NCBI RefSeq assembly: GCF_000526335.1
Contig: NZ_JAFW01000001.1
Coordinates: 1,612,001-1,676,000, forward strand
DNA length: 64,000 bases
Reading direction: 5' to 3'
Source: Arthrobacter sp. 31Y
Lineage (GTDB): Bacteria > Actinomycetota > Actinomycetes > Actinomycetales > Micrococcaceae
Shown here: positions 7,428 through 16,127 of the stretch, piece after piece
How the letters are laid out: every line of letters begins with the position of its first letter
Position numbering within the stretch: the first letter of the stretch is position 1
Notes under the pieces: generated by a model
Told to the model about the DNA's origin: nothing
Databases searched by the model: none
What the model saw: the letters and a program-made list of their open reading frames with translations, nothing else
Program-made: the position numbers and the translations under genes

Positions 7428-8971
7428 GTGTTTCCTCCTCTTTTCATGTTTTCGCTCTTTGCCCTTTCCAGCCAGACCCTCCAAGCGGAGTAGCTGAAAA
7501 AGCTGAAGTTGTACCCGGCCGCGGCAGCGGCATCCTTCAAAGTCTCACCCGTGCGGAAAAGGGGGCGACCGTTAGCGGCCTCTATTGACTGAACAATCTC
7601 GGCGTCGGTGGCATTGAGCATGTGAATCAGGGGGTAGGCCACTCGGAAGGTCTCGAAGCCGCCGATGAAATCCACCCAATGGCCGCGTCCCCAACGAATC
7701 TCCGTACCGTTGGGCCCGACTTTTACGTCTACCCCAGGCGCATCGTCAAAGGTGGCTATCTGTTTCTCCGGCCAGAGCATCCCCTGCACCAGGTCCAGGA
7801 CGAAGGGCCGAACGGAGTCAGACCGGGCCACTACTTTCGTGCGGTTGAGGCTGGCATGACGCAGTTCCAGGCTGCCATCGTCGGTCACCGCGATGGCCTT
7901 CGTCATCGCCAGGTTCCTCCATTCCAGAACACCGTCGGGGTGGGTTAGGAGGCTCAGCTTCACCCGGGGGTTGACCGTCTTCATGGGCGGGGTACTGAGA
8001 AATTCCTCGACCAGGGGGTCGTCCAGGGAGCTGACCCATAGGGTTGGCCTGCGCTCTCGTTCCACAGTCCCCTTCGAGCCGCGGTGGTTCGAGTCGACAC
8101 CCAGGCCGGGGATTTCCAAGGAATCGGAACCTGGGTCCATCCCGGCTACCCGTTCCGCCGACCAAGTTTGTCCTACTGGCATCTGCTCTGCCTCACGCCA
8201 GGCCCGATAGCTGAGGTCGTCAGGGCTCTTGACGCCGTACGAGTCCCGCAACGCGGCCACGCACCGCTCCGCGAGCTCACGGTACTCGGAGGTCAACGCC
8301 GGAAGCGGGAGGACGGCGGACCAATTCGGCTGTGCAACCCCGGGTGCCTGCCAACCGGCGTCCTTGAGCACGGACTCGACGGCGTTAACCACCACATCTT
8401 TCCCTGGAGCCTCTGCGTCAAGACGGTCGCCCTGCCTCGCAAATTGCATATACCTGTTCGGGTACACGTTGGAGGCGATGATCAGAATGACACGGTCCGG
8501 TAAGCCCCGGAGCGTGACCACGAGCCGGTCCCGGAAATCGTTCCAGTCGAACGTCGCCTGCTCGCTCAGTGTCCGCTCAGCCCAAGGCATCGGCACCCGT
8601 GTCCGGACAGTGCTGAAAAGGAGATCCGGGTCATCATGGGGGATATTCTTCACCCGGCCAGGGTCACGGGAATCAAGTCGCTCAAACCCCTCGTCGCCCG
8701 CCGAGGGCTCCAAGCTGCTCACCATGAGTCCTTGTGGGCCAGTCTGATGGACTTCGATGATCAAGCCCCGATACGTGCCACGATGATCGACGTCATGGCA
8801 CTCCAACTGCTCCTCCGGAGCGATCTCACGGATGAATCCGCCCTTACCCGCAGCACTGAAACCCGGCGTTGGCTGATCCGTCCACAACACCCAAGCATCT
8901 CCTCGGGGCTGGAGCCGATACTCAACGCCGTCAAGGACGGCATAGCGTCCTGGTCTGATGAGCGATGTCAT
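7424..8971 (-). CDS. TY-Chap-like domain protein, putative immunity/chaperone
   Basis: 515 residues. The ATG at 8971 is chosen because GGAGGAAG lies 7 bp upstream; an in-frame start at 9076 lacks an RBS. The N-terminus (MTSLIRPGRYAVLDGVEYRL) begins a beta-rich domain. A middle segment containing MQFARQGDRLDAEAPGKDVV resembles the actinobacterial TY-Chap domain, a YbjN/secretion-chaperone-like fold found with polymorphic toxins. The C-terminal 50 residues are helical with a small winged-helix look. It is coupled to the downstream small protein by GTGA. The domain call is tentative. Confidence 0.5.
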   Translation of the reverse strand: MTSLIRPGRYAVLDGVEYRLQPRGDAWVLWTDQPTPGFSAAGKGGFIREIAPEEQLECHDVDHRGTYRGLIIEVHQTGPQGLMVSSLEPSAGDEGFERLDSRDPGRVKNIPHDDPDLLFSTVRTRVPMPWAERTLSEQATFDWNDFRDRLVVTLRGLPDRVILIIASNVYPNRYMQFARQGDRLDAEAPGKDVVVNAVESVLKDAGWQAPGVAQPNWSAVLPLPALTSEYRELAERCVAALRDSYGVKSPDDLSYRAWREAEQMPVGQTWSAERVAGMDPGSDSLEIPGLGVDSNHRGSKGTVERERRPTLWVSSLDDPLVEEFLSTPPMKTVNPRVKLSLLTHPDGVLEWRNLAMTKAIAVTDDGSLELRHASLNRTKVVARSDSVRPFVLDLVQGMLWPEKQIATFDDAPGVDVKVGPNGTEIRWGRGHWVDFIGGFETFRVAYPLIHMLNATDAEIVQSIEAANGRPLFRTGETLKDAAAAAGYNFSFFSYSAWRVWLERAKSENMKRGGNT

Positions 8972-9047
8972 CTGGTCTTCCTCCAGGGAATTATTCGACG
9001 CCGGACGGTTGAGGAAGCGGGATTGGCGCCTTTTGTCACCAGCCATG

Positions 9048-9542
9048 TCAGTACCCCGAATTCCGATCGAGCTCAACGCCTTGTGGAGTATGGAACATTG
9101 CGCTGAGGCTTTTCGGATTGAGGTTCACAGTAATGCGCGCACCTGAAGGCAGATTCCAGCTTGCTGACTCCCCGCCCTGGACCTTCCGGATATGTGGGCT
9201 TCCCCAGCGCTGCCGGCCTTCACACACCACGAGCGCAAAATTGTCACCAAGAAATTCCGTGGACTCCGGTGTGATCTGACGAATAACGTCCGATATCCGT
9301 AAGGTGATGTAGCTGAGGTCTCCCTTGCTCCCAATCGTCGAAACGTCCGGGATAGTGAATCCTGAAACATGATTCATCAAATAGCGAGTGCCATCTTCCA
9401 CCTCGATGCTCCAGCCGAAGCGCTCGACGGCGAGGCGCTGCACCTCCTCGTGCGTCAGCGGCCAGGCAACGGCGGCCCAGAAGTCCATGAGGTCGCAGAC
9501 CTCGGCTGGGGGCATTGCTTTCCACATCACGAGTTCTGTCAT
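9048..9542 (-). CDS. Small immunity-like protein (paralogue of the 6942-7427 gene)
   Basis: 164 residues. The start at 9542 has AAGGA 5 bp upstream. It shares MPPAEVCDLMDFW, VERFGW and ITPESTEFLGDNF with the gene at 6942-7427, so this is a local duplication on either side of the TY-Chap-like gene. It is the first gene of the three-gene unit, 76 bp ahead of the next start. Function unknown; immunity is inferred only from neighbourhood type. Confidence 0.6.
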   Translation of the reverse strand: MTELVMWKAMPPAEVCDLMDFWAAVAWPLTHEEVQRLAVERFGWSIEVEDGTRYLMNHVSGFTIPDVSTIGSKGDLSYITLRISDVIRQITPESTEFLGDNFALVVCEGRQRWGSPHIRKVQGGESASWNLPSGARITVNLNPKSLSAMFHTPQGVELDRNSGY

Positions 9543-9686
9543 TTTGTCCTTCCCAGAGCCAAACCCCAGAACGTCTTCCAAGCATGACGTCCCTAGTCTA
9601 AAAGACGGGACTGAGCGCTAATGACACGTGACTATCAACTCTCTTGCCTACCGCGAGCACGCGCAATGCGCCCGTTAGCATTCCTT

Positions 9687-10262
9687 ATGGAATCTTTCAC
9701 CTGGGCAAAGGCAGCCACTGATCACTCGGTAAAAACCAAGGTAGCTGTCCTGCTTCCCGGTTCCGGATACCCGGTGGAGGGTCCGGTCCTCTTTTGGGTT
9801 GGTGAAATGCTGGGATCGCTGGGGTGGCATGTTCAGGCTGTCCGGTGGACTCCCGACGATTCGCCCAGTGTTGACCCTCATGAATTTGCGGCCACTGCCG
9901 TCAAGACAGCTTTTGCGTCCGCACCCGATGCCGATCAACGATTGATTGTTGCCAAGTCGTTTAGTACTTTGTCTATCCCCTGGGCCGAGGAAGCTGACAT
10001 CCCTGGGATCTGGCTGACGCCCTTGCTCACAGATGACAGAGTCAGAAGTACTATCAGCATGTCTTCAAAGGAGGATCTGTTTATAGGCGGTTCACTGGAC
10101 AAACTCTGGGACGGGGGCCGCAAATCCGCGAGTGCAGGAACGTTCTTTGAGGTGCCCGGGGCCGACCATTCTTTGCAGATTCCGCACGATTGGCGGGCAT
10201 CCCAGAAGGCTCAAGCCGACGTGTTCGAGCGGGTTGAGGCGTTTGCCGCGGGGCTGAGCTAG
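9687..10262 (+). CDS. Alpha/beta-hydrolase-like protein
   Basis: About 191 residues from ATG 9687 (longer in-frame starts exist at 9621 and 9666; none has a clear RBS). An oxyanion-type loop, LLPGSGYPVEGP, is followed by the nucleophile-elbow-like VAKSFST, a DDRVRS segment and a late VPGADHSLQIP that supplies a catalytic His. This is the compact dienelactone-hydrolase/KANL3-like hydrolase pattern. Substrate unknown. It is convergent with the MFS gene, with a shared hairpin between them. Confidence 0.6.
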   Translation: MESFTWAKAATDHSVKTKVAVLLPGSGYPVEGPVLFWVGEMLGSLGWHVQAVRWTPDDSPSVDPHEFAATAVKTAFASAPDADQRLIVAKSFSTLSIPWAEEADIPGIWLTPLLTDDRVRSTISMSSKEDLFIGGSLDKLWDGGRKSASAGTFFEVPGADHSLQIPHDWRASQKAQADVFERVEAFAAGLS

Positions 10263-10292
10263 CCTCGGACCTTCAGCAAGGCGCAAGACAGA

Positions 10293-10327
10293 GGTTGGGC
10301 TGGGCACGATGTGCGCCCAACCCAACC
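10293..10327. terminator. Convergent (bidirectional) terminator hairpin
   Basis: GGTTGGGCTGGGCAC pairs with GTGCGCCCAACCCAACC across a 3-nt loop, with one bulged or mismatched pair. It lies between the stops of the hydrolase (+) and the MFS transporter (-). Confidence 0.55.
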
Positions 10328-10347
10328 GTGATCCAGGCTAAATAGAC

Positions 10348-11670
10348 CTACAAAACCGTGGTCCGCGACAGAGACAGGTCCTTTGTCTCCCGGAAGAACA
10401 GGACCACAACTACTGCGGACACCAGTGCCATGCCCATCAGGTAGAAGGCCGGGGCCAAGGGTGAGCCGAAGCCCGCTACCAACCCGGTGGCAACAAACGG
10501 AGCGGTTCCGCCGAACAGAACATAGGCCAACGTGTAACCAATGGCCGAACCGGAGGCCCGGACTGACGACGGGAACATTTCCACCAGTGCGGGCACATTG
10601 GACGTACCGATCACGGCCACCAGGGCACCCAGAACACTCGTCCCCAGGATTGCGAAACCGAGACCCAGCGGCATAATGGAGAAGGCCGGAATGGTCATCA
10701 CCACGAAGCCAACACACGCCACCAGAAGCATCCGTTTGCGGCCGTAACGGTCACTGGCACGAGCGGCCAGCGGGCAGACTGCCGTGTACACCAGCATGGT
10801 GATCACACTGGTGATCATTGATTCGGCCGATGAATACCCAAGACTCGAGCTCATGTACGCGATCATGTAACTGCTCATCAGGTAGTAAGCGATGGCGTTG
10901 GTGATGCTGTAGCCGAAGAGTGTGAAGATCTGGCGGGAGCACATGCGGATGGCGTCGCCCAACGGCCGCTTGGCGACCTCGCCCTTATTCTCCAATCCAC
11001 GGAACACCGGAGTGTCATCAACCCTGGAACGGATGTACAGCCCAATCAAGCCCAGCGGCGCTGCTAGCAGGAACGGGATCCGCCAGCCCCAAGCCTGCAA
11101 ATCAGCAGTGCTCAACGTGGACGTGATCGCCACACCCAGCAATGCACCTGCAACCGAAGCCAGGCCAACAGTGGCCGGGATAATGCTGGCGTACGTCGCC
11201 CGCTTGCCTTCCGGCGCGTATTCGACGATGAACGCCGAGGAGCCCGTGTACTCACCACCGGTGGTGAACCCCTGAACCGCGCGGAACAGGAACAGCAAAA
11301 TCGGAGCCCACACGCCAATCACCGCAAACGTCGGCAGGATTCCGATGCAGAACGTCGCCGCGCTCATGATCAGCACGCACAGGCCGAGCATCTTGTTGCG
11401 GCCAATCCGGTCGCCGTAGCGTCCGAAGAAAGCCGCCCCGAGCGGCCTGGCGATGAAACCGCCGGCGAAGATCGCCCACACGGCCAGGAGCGACGCCGTC
11501 GTGGAGTAATCCGGGAAGAAGAGCTTCGCGATGGTGACGGACATGACCGCATAAGCCGCGGAGTCGAACCATTCCACGAAATTCCCGACGGCGGCTGCCG
11601 CGGCAACGCGCTTCAGGCTGCGCCGGGGGGAAGACTCAGTGTCAGCAACTTTCTCGGTCATCGTATTCAT
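10348..11670 (-). CDS. MFS transporter, metabolite:H+ symporter (MHS) type
   Basis: 440 residues with 12 predicted membrane helices. N-terminal VGNFVEWFDSAAYA and the loop 2-3 motif FFGRYGDRIGRNK are typical of the MHS branch (ProP, ShiA, KgtP and aromatic-acid carriers). The start overlaps the acyl-CoA synthetase stop (ATGA). In this operon it would import the organic acid that is then CoA-activated and hydrated. The actual substrate cannot be read from sequence. Confidence 0.85.
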   Translation of the reverse strand: MNTMTEKVADTESSPRRSLKRVAAAAAVGNFVEWFDSAAYAVMSVTIAKLFFPDYSTTASLLAVWAIFAGGFIARPLGAAFFGRYGDRIGRNKMLGLCVLIMSAATFCIGILPTFAVIGVWAPILLFLFRAVQGFTTGGEYTGSSAFIVEYAPEGKRATYASIIPATVGLASVAGALLGVAITSTLSTADLQAWGWRIPFLLAAPLGLIGLYIRSRVDDTPVFRGLENKGEVAKRPLGDAIRMCSRQIFTLFGYSITNAIAYYLMSSYMIAYMSSSLGYSSAESMITSVITMLVYTAVCPLAARASDRYGRKRMLLVACVGFVVMTIPAFSIMPLGLGFAILGTSVLGALVAVIGTSNVPALVEMFPSSVRASGSAIGYTLAYVLFGGTAPFVATGLVAGFGSPLAPAFYLMGMALVSAVVVVLFFRETKDLSLSRTTVL

Positions 11671-13259
11671 GATTGTTGTCCTTCGAGGCGGGGAGAGGCT
11701 ACAACGTGTGGGAGTTCGCGGAGCTGGGCCCGCTGGACTTTTCCGGTGGCCGATTTCGGCAGCGCGGAGACGTATTCAATAAACCGTGGATACGCGAAGC
11801 GGGAGAAGTTCTCCTTCACATGGGCCACGATGGTGTCGCTCAGTTCCACTCCCCCAGCGTGACCGGGCATCAGCTCGATCCAGGCTTTGATGGACTGGCC
11901 GCGGAGCTCGTCGGGTACACCGGTGACGGACACGTCCCGCACAGGATCGAGTTCGCGGATGACCGCCTCCAGCTCATAGGGTCCAACTCGGTAGCCTGAC
12001 GTTTTGATGACGTCATCGGTCCTCCCCAGGAACCAGACATAACCGTCGTCATCCGCGTAGGCCTGGTCCTTGGTGTGGTACCAGCCGCCCCCGAATGCGG
12101 TGGCGGACGCCTCCGGCATGTTCCAGTATCCCAAGGGAAATTGGGGGTTGGAGCGCGCCCGGAGGCAGATCTCGCCGGTCTCGCCAGTGGGAACTTCCTG
12201 CTCGTTGTCGTCCAGCAGCCGGACCTCCCATCCAGGGAGTGGACGGCCCATGGAGCCTGGCTTCACCGGCACGTCCGGGTAGTTGCCCAGCAGCGGGTAC
12301 GACTCAGTTGAACCGTAGTAATCCAGCAGCGTCACCCCGTATTGCCCCTCGAACCACGTGATCAGGTCCGGCGTCAGGGGCTCATTGGACGAGCAAACTG
12401 TCCGCAGGGACAGCGGGAAGCGAGTACCGGCGTCGGGCACGTCTTCGCGCATCTTCCGCAGGAACGTCGGGTTGACCAGCGCACTGGCGACGCGGTGGCG
12501 GCTCATGCTGTCCAGCAGGGCCGCGGGGTCGAATCCACCGTTGGGTCGGAAGACGAGGTGCGTGGCGCCGAGGCGGAGCGGGCCCATCAACTTGGCGAGC
12601 GACCACGCCCAATCCCCTGCTCCATAGAAAACATCACCGTCGCCAATCTGGTGGCAGTACTCGAACTCATTGTGGCCGAGCAGCGTGCGGTGGGCGTGGA
12701 CGATCCCCTTCGCCCGGCCAGTGGTACCCGAGGTGTAAAAGATAAGGGCTGGGTCGTCGGCTTTGGTTTCGACATCCTGGAACTCGGTGGGTGCATCCTT
12801 GATGGCCGGGCCGTCAATGTCGATGAACGAGCCCTCGTAGTCCCCGAAGAGGTGCTTCGCGGACTCCTCGGCGATGATCACCGACGCGCCGCTGTCCTCC
12901 AGCCGGAAACGGATAGACTCTGCAGCCCAGAGCAAGGACATGGTGACCAGGATGGCTCCGGTCCGCAGCACGCCGAGGTACGCGGCTGGGGTGTCCGAAC
13001 GCTGCGGGAGGAGGACGGCCACGCGGTCGCCCTTCTTGATCCCCGCTGCTTGCAGGGTGGCCGCGATCTGCCGGGATCGGTCCTGAATTTCGCCCCAGCT
13101 CACCTCGCGTTGACCTTCGACGGCGGACTCCAGGATGAGCGCACGCTTGTCCCTTGGGTGCCGGTCGGCGACGTCGACGGCCATGTTGTAGAGCTCGGGC
13201 ACCTCCCAGCGGTGGCTGTTCCGCAGCTCGGTGTAGCGGTCTTGGGTTGCTGTTTTCAT
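11667..13259 (-). CDS. Acyl-CoA synthetase (AMP-binding enzyme)
   Basis: 530 residues of the ANL superfamily. The P-loop FYTSGTTGRAKGIVHAHR is present, along with DYYGSTESYP (A5-type), and the hinge and catalytic-lysine end KSATGKVQRAQLRE. It forms an acyl-adenylate and then an acyl-CoA from a carboxylate delivered by the neighbouring transporter. It lies between the enoyl-CoA hydratase (17 bp gap) and the MFS gene (ATGA overlap), so the three are co-transcribed. The length is typical of medium-chain or acetyl-CoA synthetase-like enzymes. Confidence 0.88.
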   Translation of the reverse strand: MKTATQDRYTELRNSHRWEVPELYNMAVDVADRHPRDKRALILESAVEGQREVSWGEIQDRSRQIAATLQAAGIKKGDRVAVLLPQRSDTPAAYLGVLRTGAILVTMSLLWAAESIRFRLEDSGASVIIAEESAKHLFGDYEGSFIDIDGPAIKDAPTEFQDVETKADDPALIFYTSGTTGRAKGIVHAHRTLLGHNEFEYCHQIGDGDVFYGAGDWAWSLAKLMGPLRLGATHLVFRPNGGFDPAALLDSMSRHRVASALVNPTFLRKMREDVPDAGTRFPLSLRTVCSSNEPLTPDLITWFEGQYGVTLLDYYGSTESYPLLGNYPDVPVKPGSMGRPLPGWEVRLLDDNEQEVPTGETGEICLRARSNPQFPLGYWNMPEASATAFGGGWYHTKDQAYADDDGYVWFLGRTDDVIKTSGYRVGPYELEAVIRELDPVRDVSVTGVPDELRGQSIKAWIELMPGHAGGVELSDTIVAHVKENFSRFAYPRFIEYVSALPKSATGKVQRAQLRELPHVVASPRLEGQQS

Positions 13260-13276
13260 GGTGTTATCCCGTCCGT

Positions 13277-14041
13277 TCAGCGGCGGCCGGCAAGGAAGCG
13301 GGCCATCTCGCGCTGCGGTTCACCGGTGCCATAAGCCTCGCGGTGAACGCGCTTGGCTTCGGCCATCGCATCGGCGAGGTCGTCATCTTCCAGGCTGCGC
13401 AAGCGGTTCTTCGTCAGGCGGACTGCGCCCGGGGGAAGGAGGCTCAAGCGCGAGGCGAGGTCCTTGGCGTAAGCCAGCACGCCGCCGTCGTCCGCCAAGT
13501 AGTTAAGGAGGCCGAGCCGCTGTGCCTCGGCAGCATCCACCAGCTCGCCGGTGAGGACGAATTGGGAGGTCTTGGACTTGCCGAGGATGCTCCACATGGC
13601 CCAGATGCCGGTGATGCTCGGGATGCCGGAGAGGACTTCGGGCTGGCCCATGCGGACTTTGGAGTCGCCGACGCGGAGGTCCGCGAGCAGTGAGTATTGG
13701 AAGCCGGAGCCGGCGGCCACGCCGTTAACTGCGGCGATGGTGATCTGGTCCAGGTTGCGGACGGCCCGGTAGAGGCGGTCGAAGCCGTCGATCCAAGCTT
13801 CCGCGGACTCGTGATCCTCGGGGTTCATGGACGCGGTCTCGGCCAGGTCCTGCCCGGCGCAGAACGCGCGGCCGCTGCCGGTGAGGATGACCGTGCGGAT
13901 TTCGTCGTTGCCCTTGAGGCCTTCCAAGTAGCCGATGAGTTCGCCGCGCATCGCTTCGGTCCACGCATTGAGCTTGTCTGGGCGGTTGAGGGTGATGATG
14001 GCCGTGGAGTCGATGAGTTCGAAGAGGACGTCCTGAGACAT
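13277..14041 (-). CDS. Enoyl-CoA hydratase/isomerase family protein
   Basis: 254 residues from ATG 14041, which has AAAGGAATC upstream; an in-frame start at 14176 would cross the regulator promoter. Crotonase signatures: TLNRPDKLNAW, the oxyanion segment GRAFCAGQDLAE, VNGVAAGSGFQY, and the acidic GQPEVLSGIPS. It hydrates or isomerises the CoA thioester made by the adjacent synthetase. It is the first gene of the operon, divergent from the LysR gene. Confidence 0.88.
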   Translation of the reverse strand: MSQDVLFELIDSTAIITLNRPDKLNAWTEAMRGELIGYLEGLKGNDEIRTVILTGSGRAFCAGQDLAETASMNPEDHESAEAWIDGFDRLYRAVRNLDQITIAAVNGVAAGSGFQYSLLADLRVGDSKVRMGQPEVLSGIPSITGIWAMWSILGKSKTSQFVLTGELVDAAEAQRLGLLNYLADDGGVLAYAKDLASRLSLLPPGAVRLTKNRLRSLEDDDLADAMAEAKRVHREAYGTGEPQREMARFLAGRR

Positions 14042-14113
14042 TGGGTGATTCCTTTGGGTCGTTTGGGGCTGCTTGAGTTCCATCTGACCATCGATAATTG
14101 TGACCCGTCTAAC

Positions 14114-14135
14114 ATCAATATCTACTCGTCTTGAT
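14114..14135. promoter_or_regulatory. Candidate LysR binding site in divergent promoter
   Basis: Inverted repeat ATCAA-N12-TTGAT with an internal TATC/GATA dyad, centred between the hydratase and LysR starts. It fits the dyad and position expected for an autoregulating LysR protein that also controls the divergent operon. Confidence 0.45.
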
Positions 14136-14156
14136 ACCAAACTGATATGGTGCGGC

Positions 14157-15050
14157 ATGGACTTCCACCATCTCAAGTACTTCGTTGTCCTCTCCGAAGA
14201 ACTTCATTTCGGGCGGGCAGCACAGCGTCTGCACATGGCCCAGCCTCCACTGTCGCAGCGGATCAAAGACCTGGAGAAAGAGCTCGGGGTGCTGCTGTTT
14301 CATCGGCGACGCACCGGCGTCGAGCTGTCCGAGGCAGGCGCGCTGCTGTTGGAACATGCCCGCGGGGTCTTGGACCACATGGCCATGGCGCAGGAATCGA
14401 TGCGGCGCATCCGGCCTGGAGCGTCGGGCATCCTGCAGGTGGCGGTGCCGCCGGACACGAACCCGGTTGCCTTGTCCACGATGGCTTCTTCTTTTGCCGC
14501 GTCTGCGCCCGATGTTCTGCTCAACCTGCACGAGCTCACCACCGTGGAGCAGGTTGAGCGGTTGCGCGACGGCGAACTGGACGTCGCCGTGGTGCGTCAC
14601 CCTTTGAGCAGCGTGGGTTTTGAGTCGGGGCCGTTGTTTTCACGGGCACTCGGGGTGGTGCTGAATGCTTCGCACCCGCTGGCTTCGCATGAATCAGTGC
14701 GGCTGGGCGACCTGACGGGGAATCCGTTGATCATTTTCCCGCGGCACATGGCCCCTACGTTATATGACTCGTTCCTTCAGACCTGCCGCGACTCCGGGTA
14801 CCTTCCCGCTGCGATTGTGCACGCGAGGAACCAGCACTTCACGCACGGGTTGATCATGGCCGGCCGCGGGGTGCACTTCAATGAGGAGCCGTGGACGCCG
14901 TTGCCTTCAGGGATTGTGTGGCGTCCGTTGGTTGGTGAGCCGTTGGCGTGGCGAACGTCGGCGCTGTGGCTGAAGAGCCGACGATCAGCCGAGACGGACG
15001 CGTTTGTTGCGGCAGTCGGGGCGGGGTTGGAAGCGGGTGGGCATGGGTGA
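14157..15050 (+). CDS. LysR-family transcriptional regulator
   Basis: 297 residues. N-terminal winged HTH: FHHLKYFVVLSEELHFGRAA, then QPPLSQRIKDLEKELG, the classical LysR HTH. An effector-binding periplasmic-like domain follows from about 95. Divergent from the hydratase/synthetase/MFS operon, it probably senses the acid or its CoA ester and activates that operon. Start 14157 begins exactly at the family N-terminus (MDFHHLKYF). Confidence 0.9.
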   Translation: MDFHHLKYFVVLSEELHFGRAAQRLHMAQPPLSQRIKDLEKELGVLLFHRRRTGVELSEAGALLLEHARGVLDHMAMAQESMRRIRPGASGILQVAVPPDTNPVALSTMASSFAASAPDVLLNLHELTTVEQVERLRDGELDVAVVRHPLSSVGFESGPLFSRALGVVLNASHPLASHESVRLGDLTGNPLIIFPRHMAPTLYDSFLQTCRDSGYLPAAIVHARNQHFTHGLIMAGRGVHFNEEPWTPLPSGIVWRPLVGEPLAWRTSALWLKSRRSAETDAFVAAVGAGLEAGGHG

Positions 15051-15129
15051 TGCTGCGCCACGACGAACCTCGCTTTGATGGCATGAGGGGTTTCGCATCT
15101 CCCGGAAGAGGGCGTGTCAGTGTCGTCAA

Positions 15130-15351
15130 ATGAAAGCGAACTCTCGCACCCTTCGCAGCCTTGCTGTCTTCCTGGCGGGGTTCGTACCGTTCGCGATTTT
15201 TTGACCGATGTACGGCGCCGTGACGGCATTCGGTATCGGCCTCGGCGTCACCGCGATCGTCATTTCAATTTTCGCCATAGTTTCCCAGCACCGTAAAACG
15301 CGACGCGAGGTCCAGGTTCATCCGGTCTTGAGTAACCGCGACCCGAGCTAA
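15130..15351 (+). pseudogene. Small two-helix membrane protein interrupted by in-frame TGA
   Basis: Reading from ATG 15130 gives 24 residues (ending LAVFLAGFVPFAIF), a TGA at 15202-15204, and then, in the same frame, 48 more residues beginning PMYGAVTAFGIGLG and ending VLSNRDPS before TAA. Each part holds one hydrophobic segment followed by a basic tail (HRKTRREV). A single TGG-to-TGA change would give one 73-residue two-helix protein. Alternatively the downstream ATG at 15208 is a real 47-residue gene. Function unknown. Confidence 0.5.
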
Positions 15352-15431
15352 GTGCATTTGCCGGCCCCGACCCCCGCGAGCACTTCCGCTCGAAGGCCGG
15401 GGCGGGGTGGGGCGCCATTCACCGTTGCGAT

Positions 15432-15465
15432 GTCGAAACCATACCGATTTCGGTATAGTTTCGAC
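15432..15465. promoter_or_regulatory. 34-bp near-perfect palindrome
   Basis: GTCGAAAC, 1 nt, ATACCGA, TT, TCGGTAT, 1 nt, GTTTCGAC: 15 of 16 arm positions pair. There is no following U-run, so it is more likely a protein-binding site than a terminator. It is 139 bp upstream of the 15604 gene. Confidence 0.5.
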
Positions 15466-15603
15466 GTTTCAGAGGTCTGTTCATTGGCTCCCCGGATTCC
15501 TGCCCCAGTGGCAAGGCCAACCGGAAATGGCCGTGACATACAATCACAGTGAGGGCGAAGCAAAGCGCCGAAATTCCGGCACCGGTGTGGGGAAGAGGTC
15601 AGG

Positions 15604-16044
15604 ATGTTCGGTTGGAAGAAGCAGAAGCTCAACAACTTGATGGAGCAGCTCAGGCCCGACTTGAGTCGGGAGTCGCTGGGCGTCGGACCCACCTTCCCTG
15701 GAGTCGCCCCGAATCCACTCCTGAGCAGTGAAGCACGGAAGCGCATTGCGGAATTGCGTACTGGGGCGCTTGCGCTCGGAGTCCTCATCGACTGGCGCGA
15801 GGTCAACAACAACCCACGCGTTGTCATGATGTTCGATGTGGAGACCGCCGACGGTACTTCCTTTCGCGGTATCGCAGACGAAAGCCTAACCATCACCGCT
15901 CTCACCCGACTCGCCCCAGGACAGACGTTGCCAGTGCGCTATCGGCCTGCCGTCATGGATCACTACGTCGCACTGGCCACGGACGCGGACCCCGCCGATG
16001 TTCAGCAGCTCTCTGACGTGATCGCGAGCCGCAAGCGGCCCTGA
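15604..16044 (+). CDS. Hypothetical protein, small beta-rich
   Basis: 146 residues, RBS GAGGTCAGG just upstream. It starts MFGWKKQKLNNLMEQL. The central and C-terminal part reads like a small beta-barrel (VLIDWREVNNNPRVVMMFDV, later LAPGQTLPVRYRP) with a helical tail. This pattern of variant residues around LPVRYRP resembles cytosolic domains of DUF3592-like proteins, but no membrane helix is present. It stands alone between the palindrome and the convergent permease. Function not recognised. Confidence 0.6.
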   Translation: MFGWKKQKLNNLMEQLRPDLSRESLGVGPTFPGVAPNPLLSSEARKRIAELRTGALALGVLIDWREVNNNPRVVMMFDVETADGTSFRGIADESLTITALTRLAPGQTLPVRYRPAVMDHYVALATDADPADVQQLSDVIASRKRP

Positions 16045-16127
16045 CCGATGACGTCACCACGCTGCAGAGTACGGGCGCTCGGGAATGGAGCTCGCCAAAA
16101 GCTTTTCGACGGCGGCCAGTTGTGGGC

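Noticed and set aside
15114..15296. Alternative frame through the 15130 gene
   Set aside because: Arg/His-rich C-terminal translation with no hydrophobic or domain pattern; the in-frame TGA explanation accounts better for both helices.
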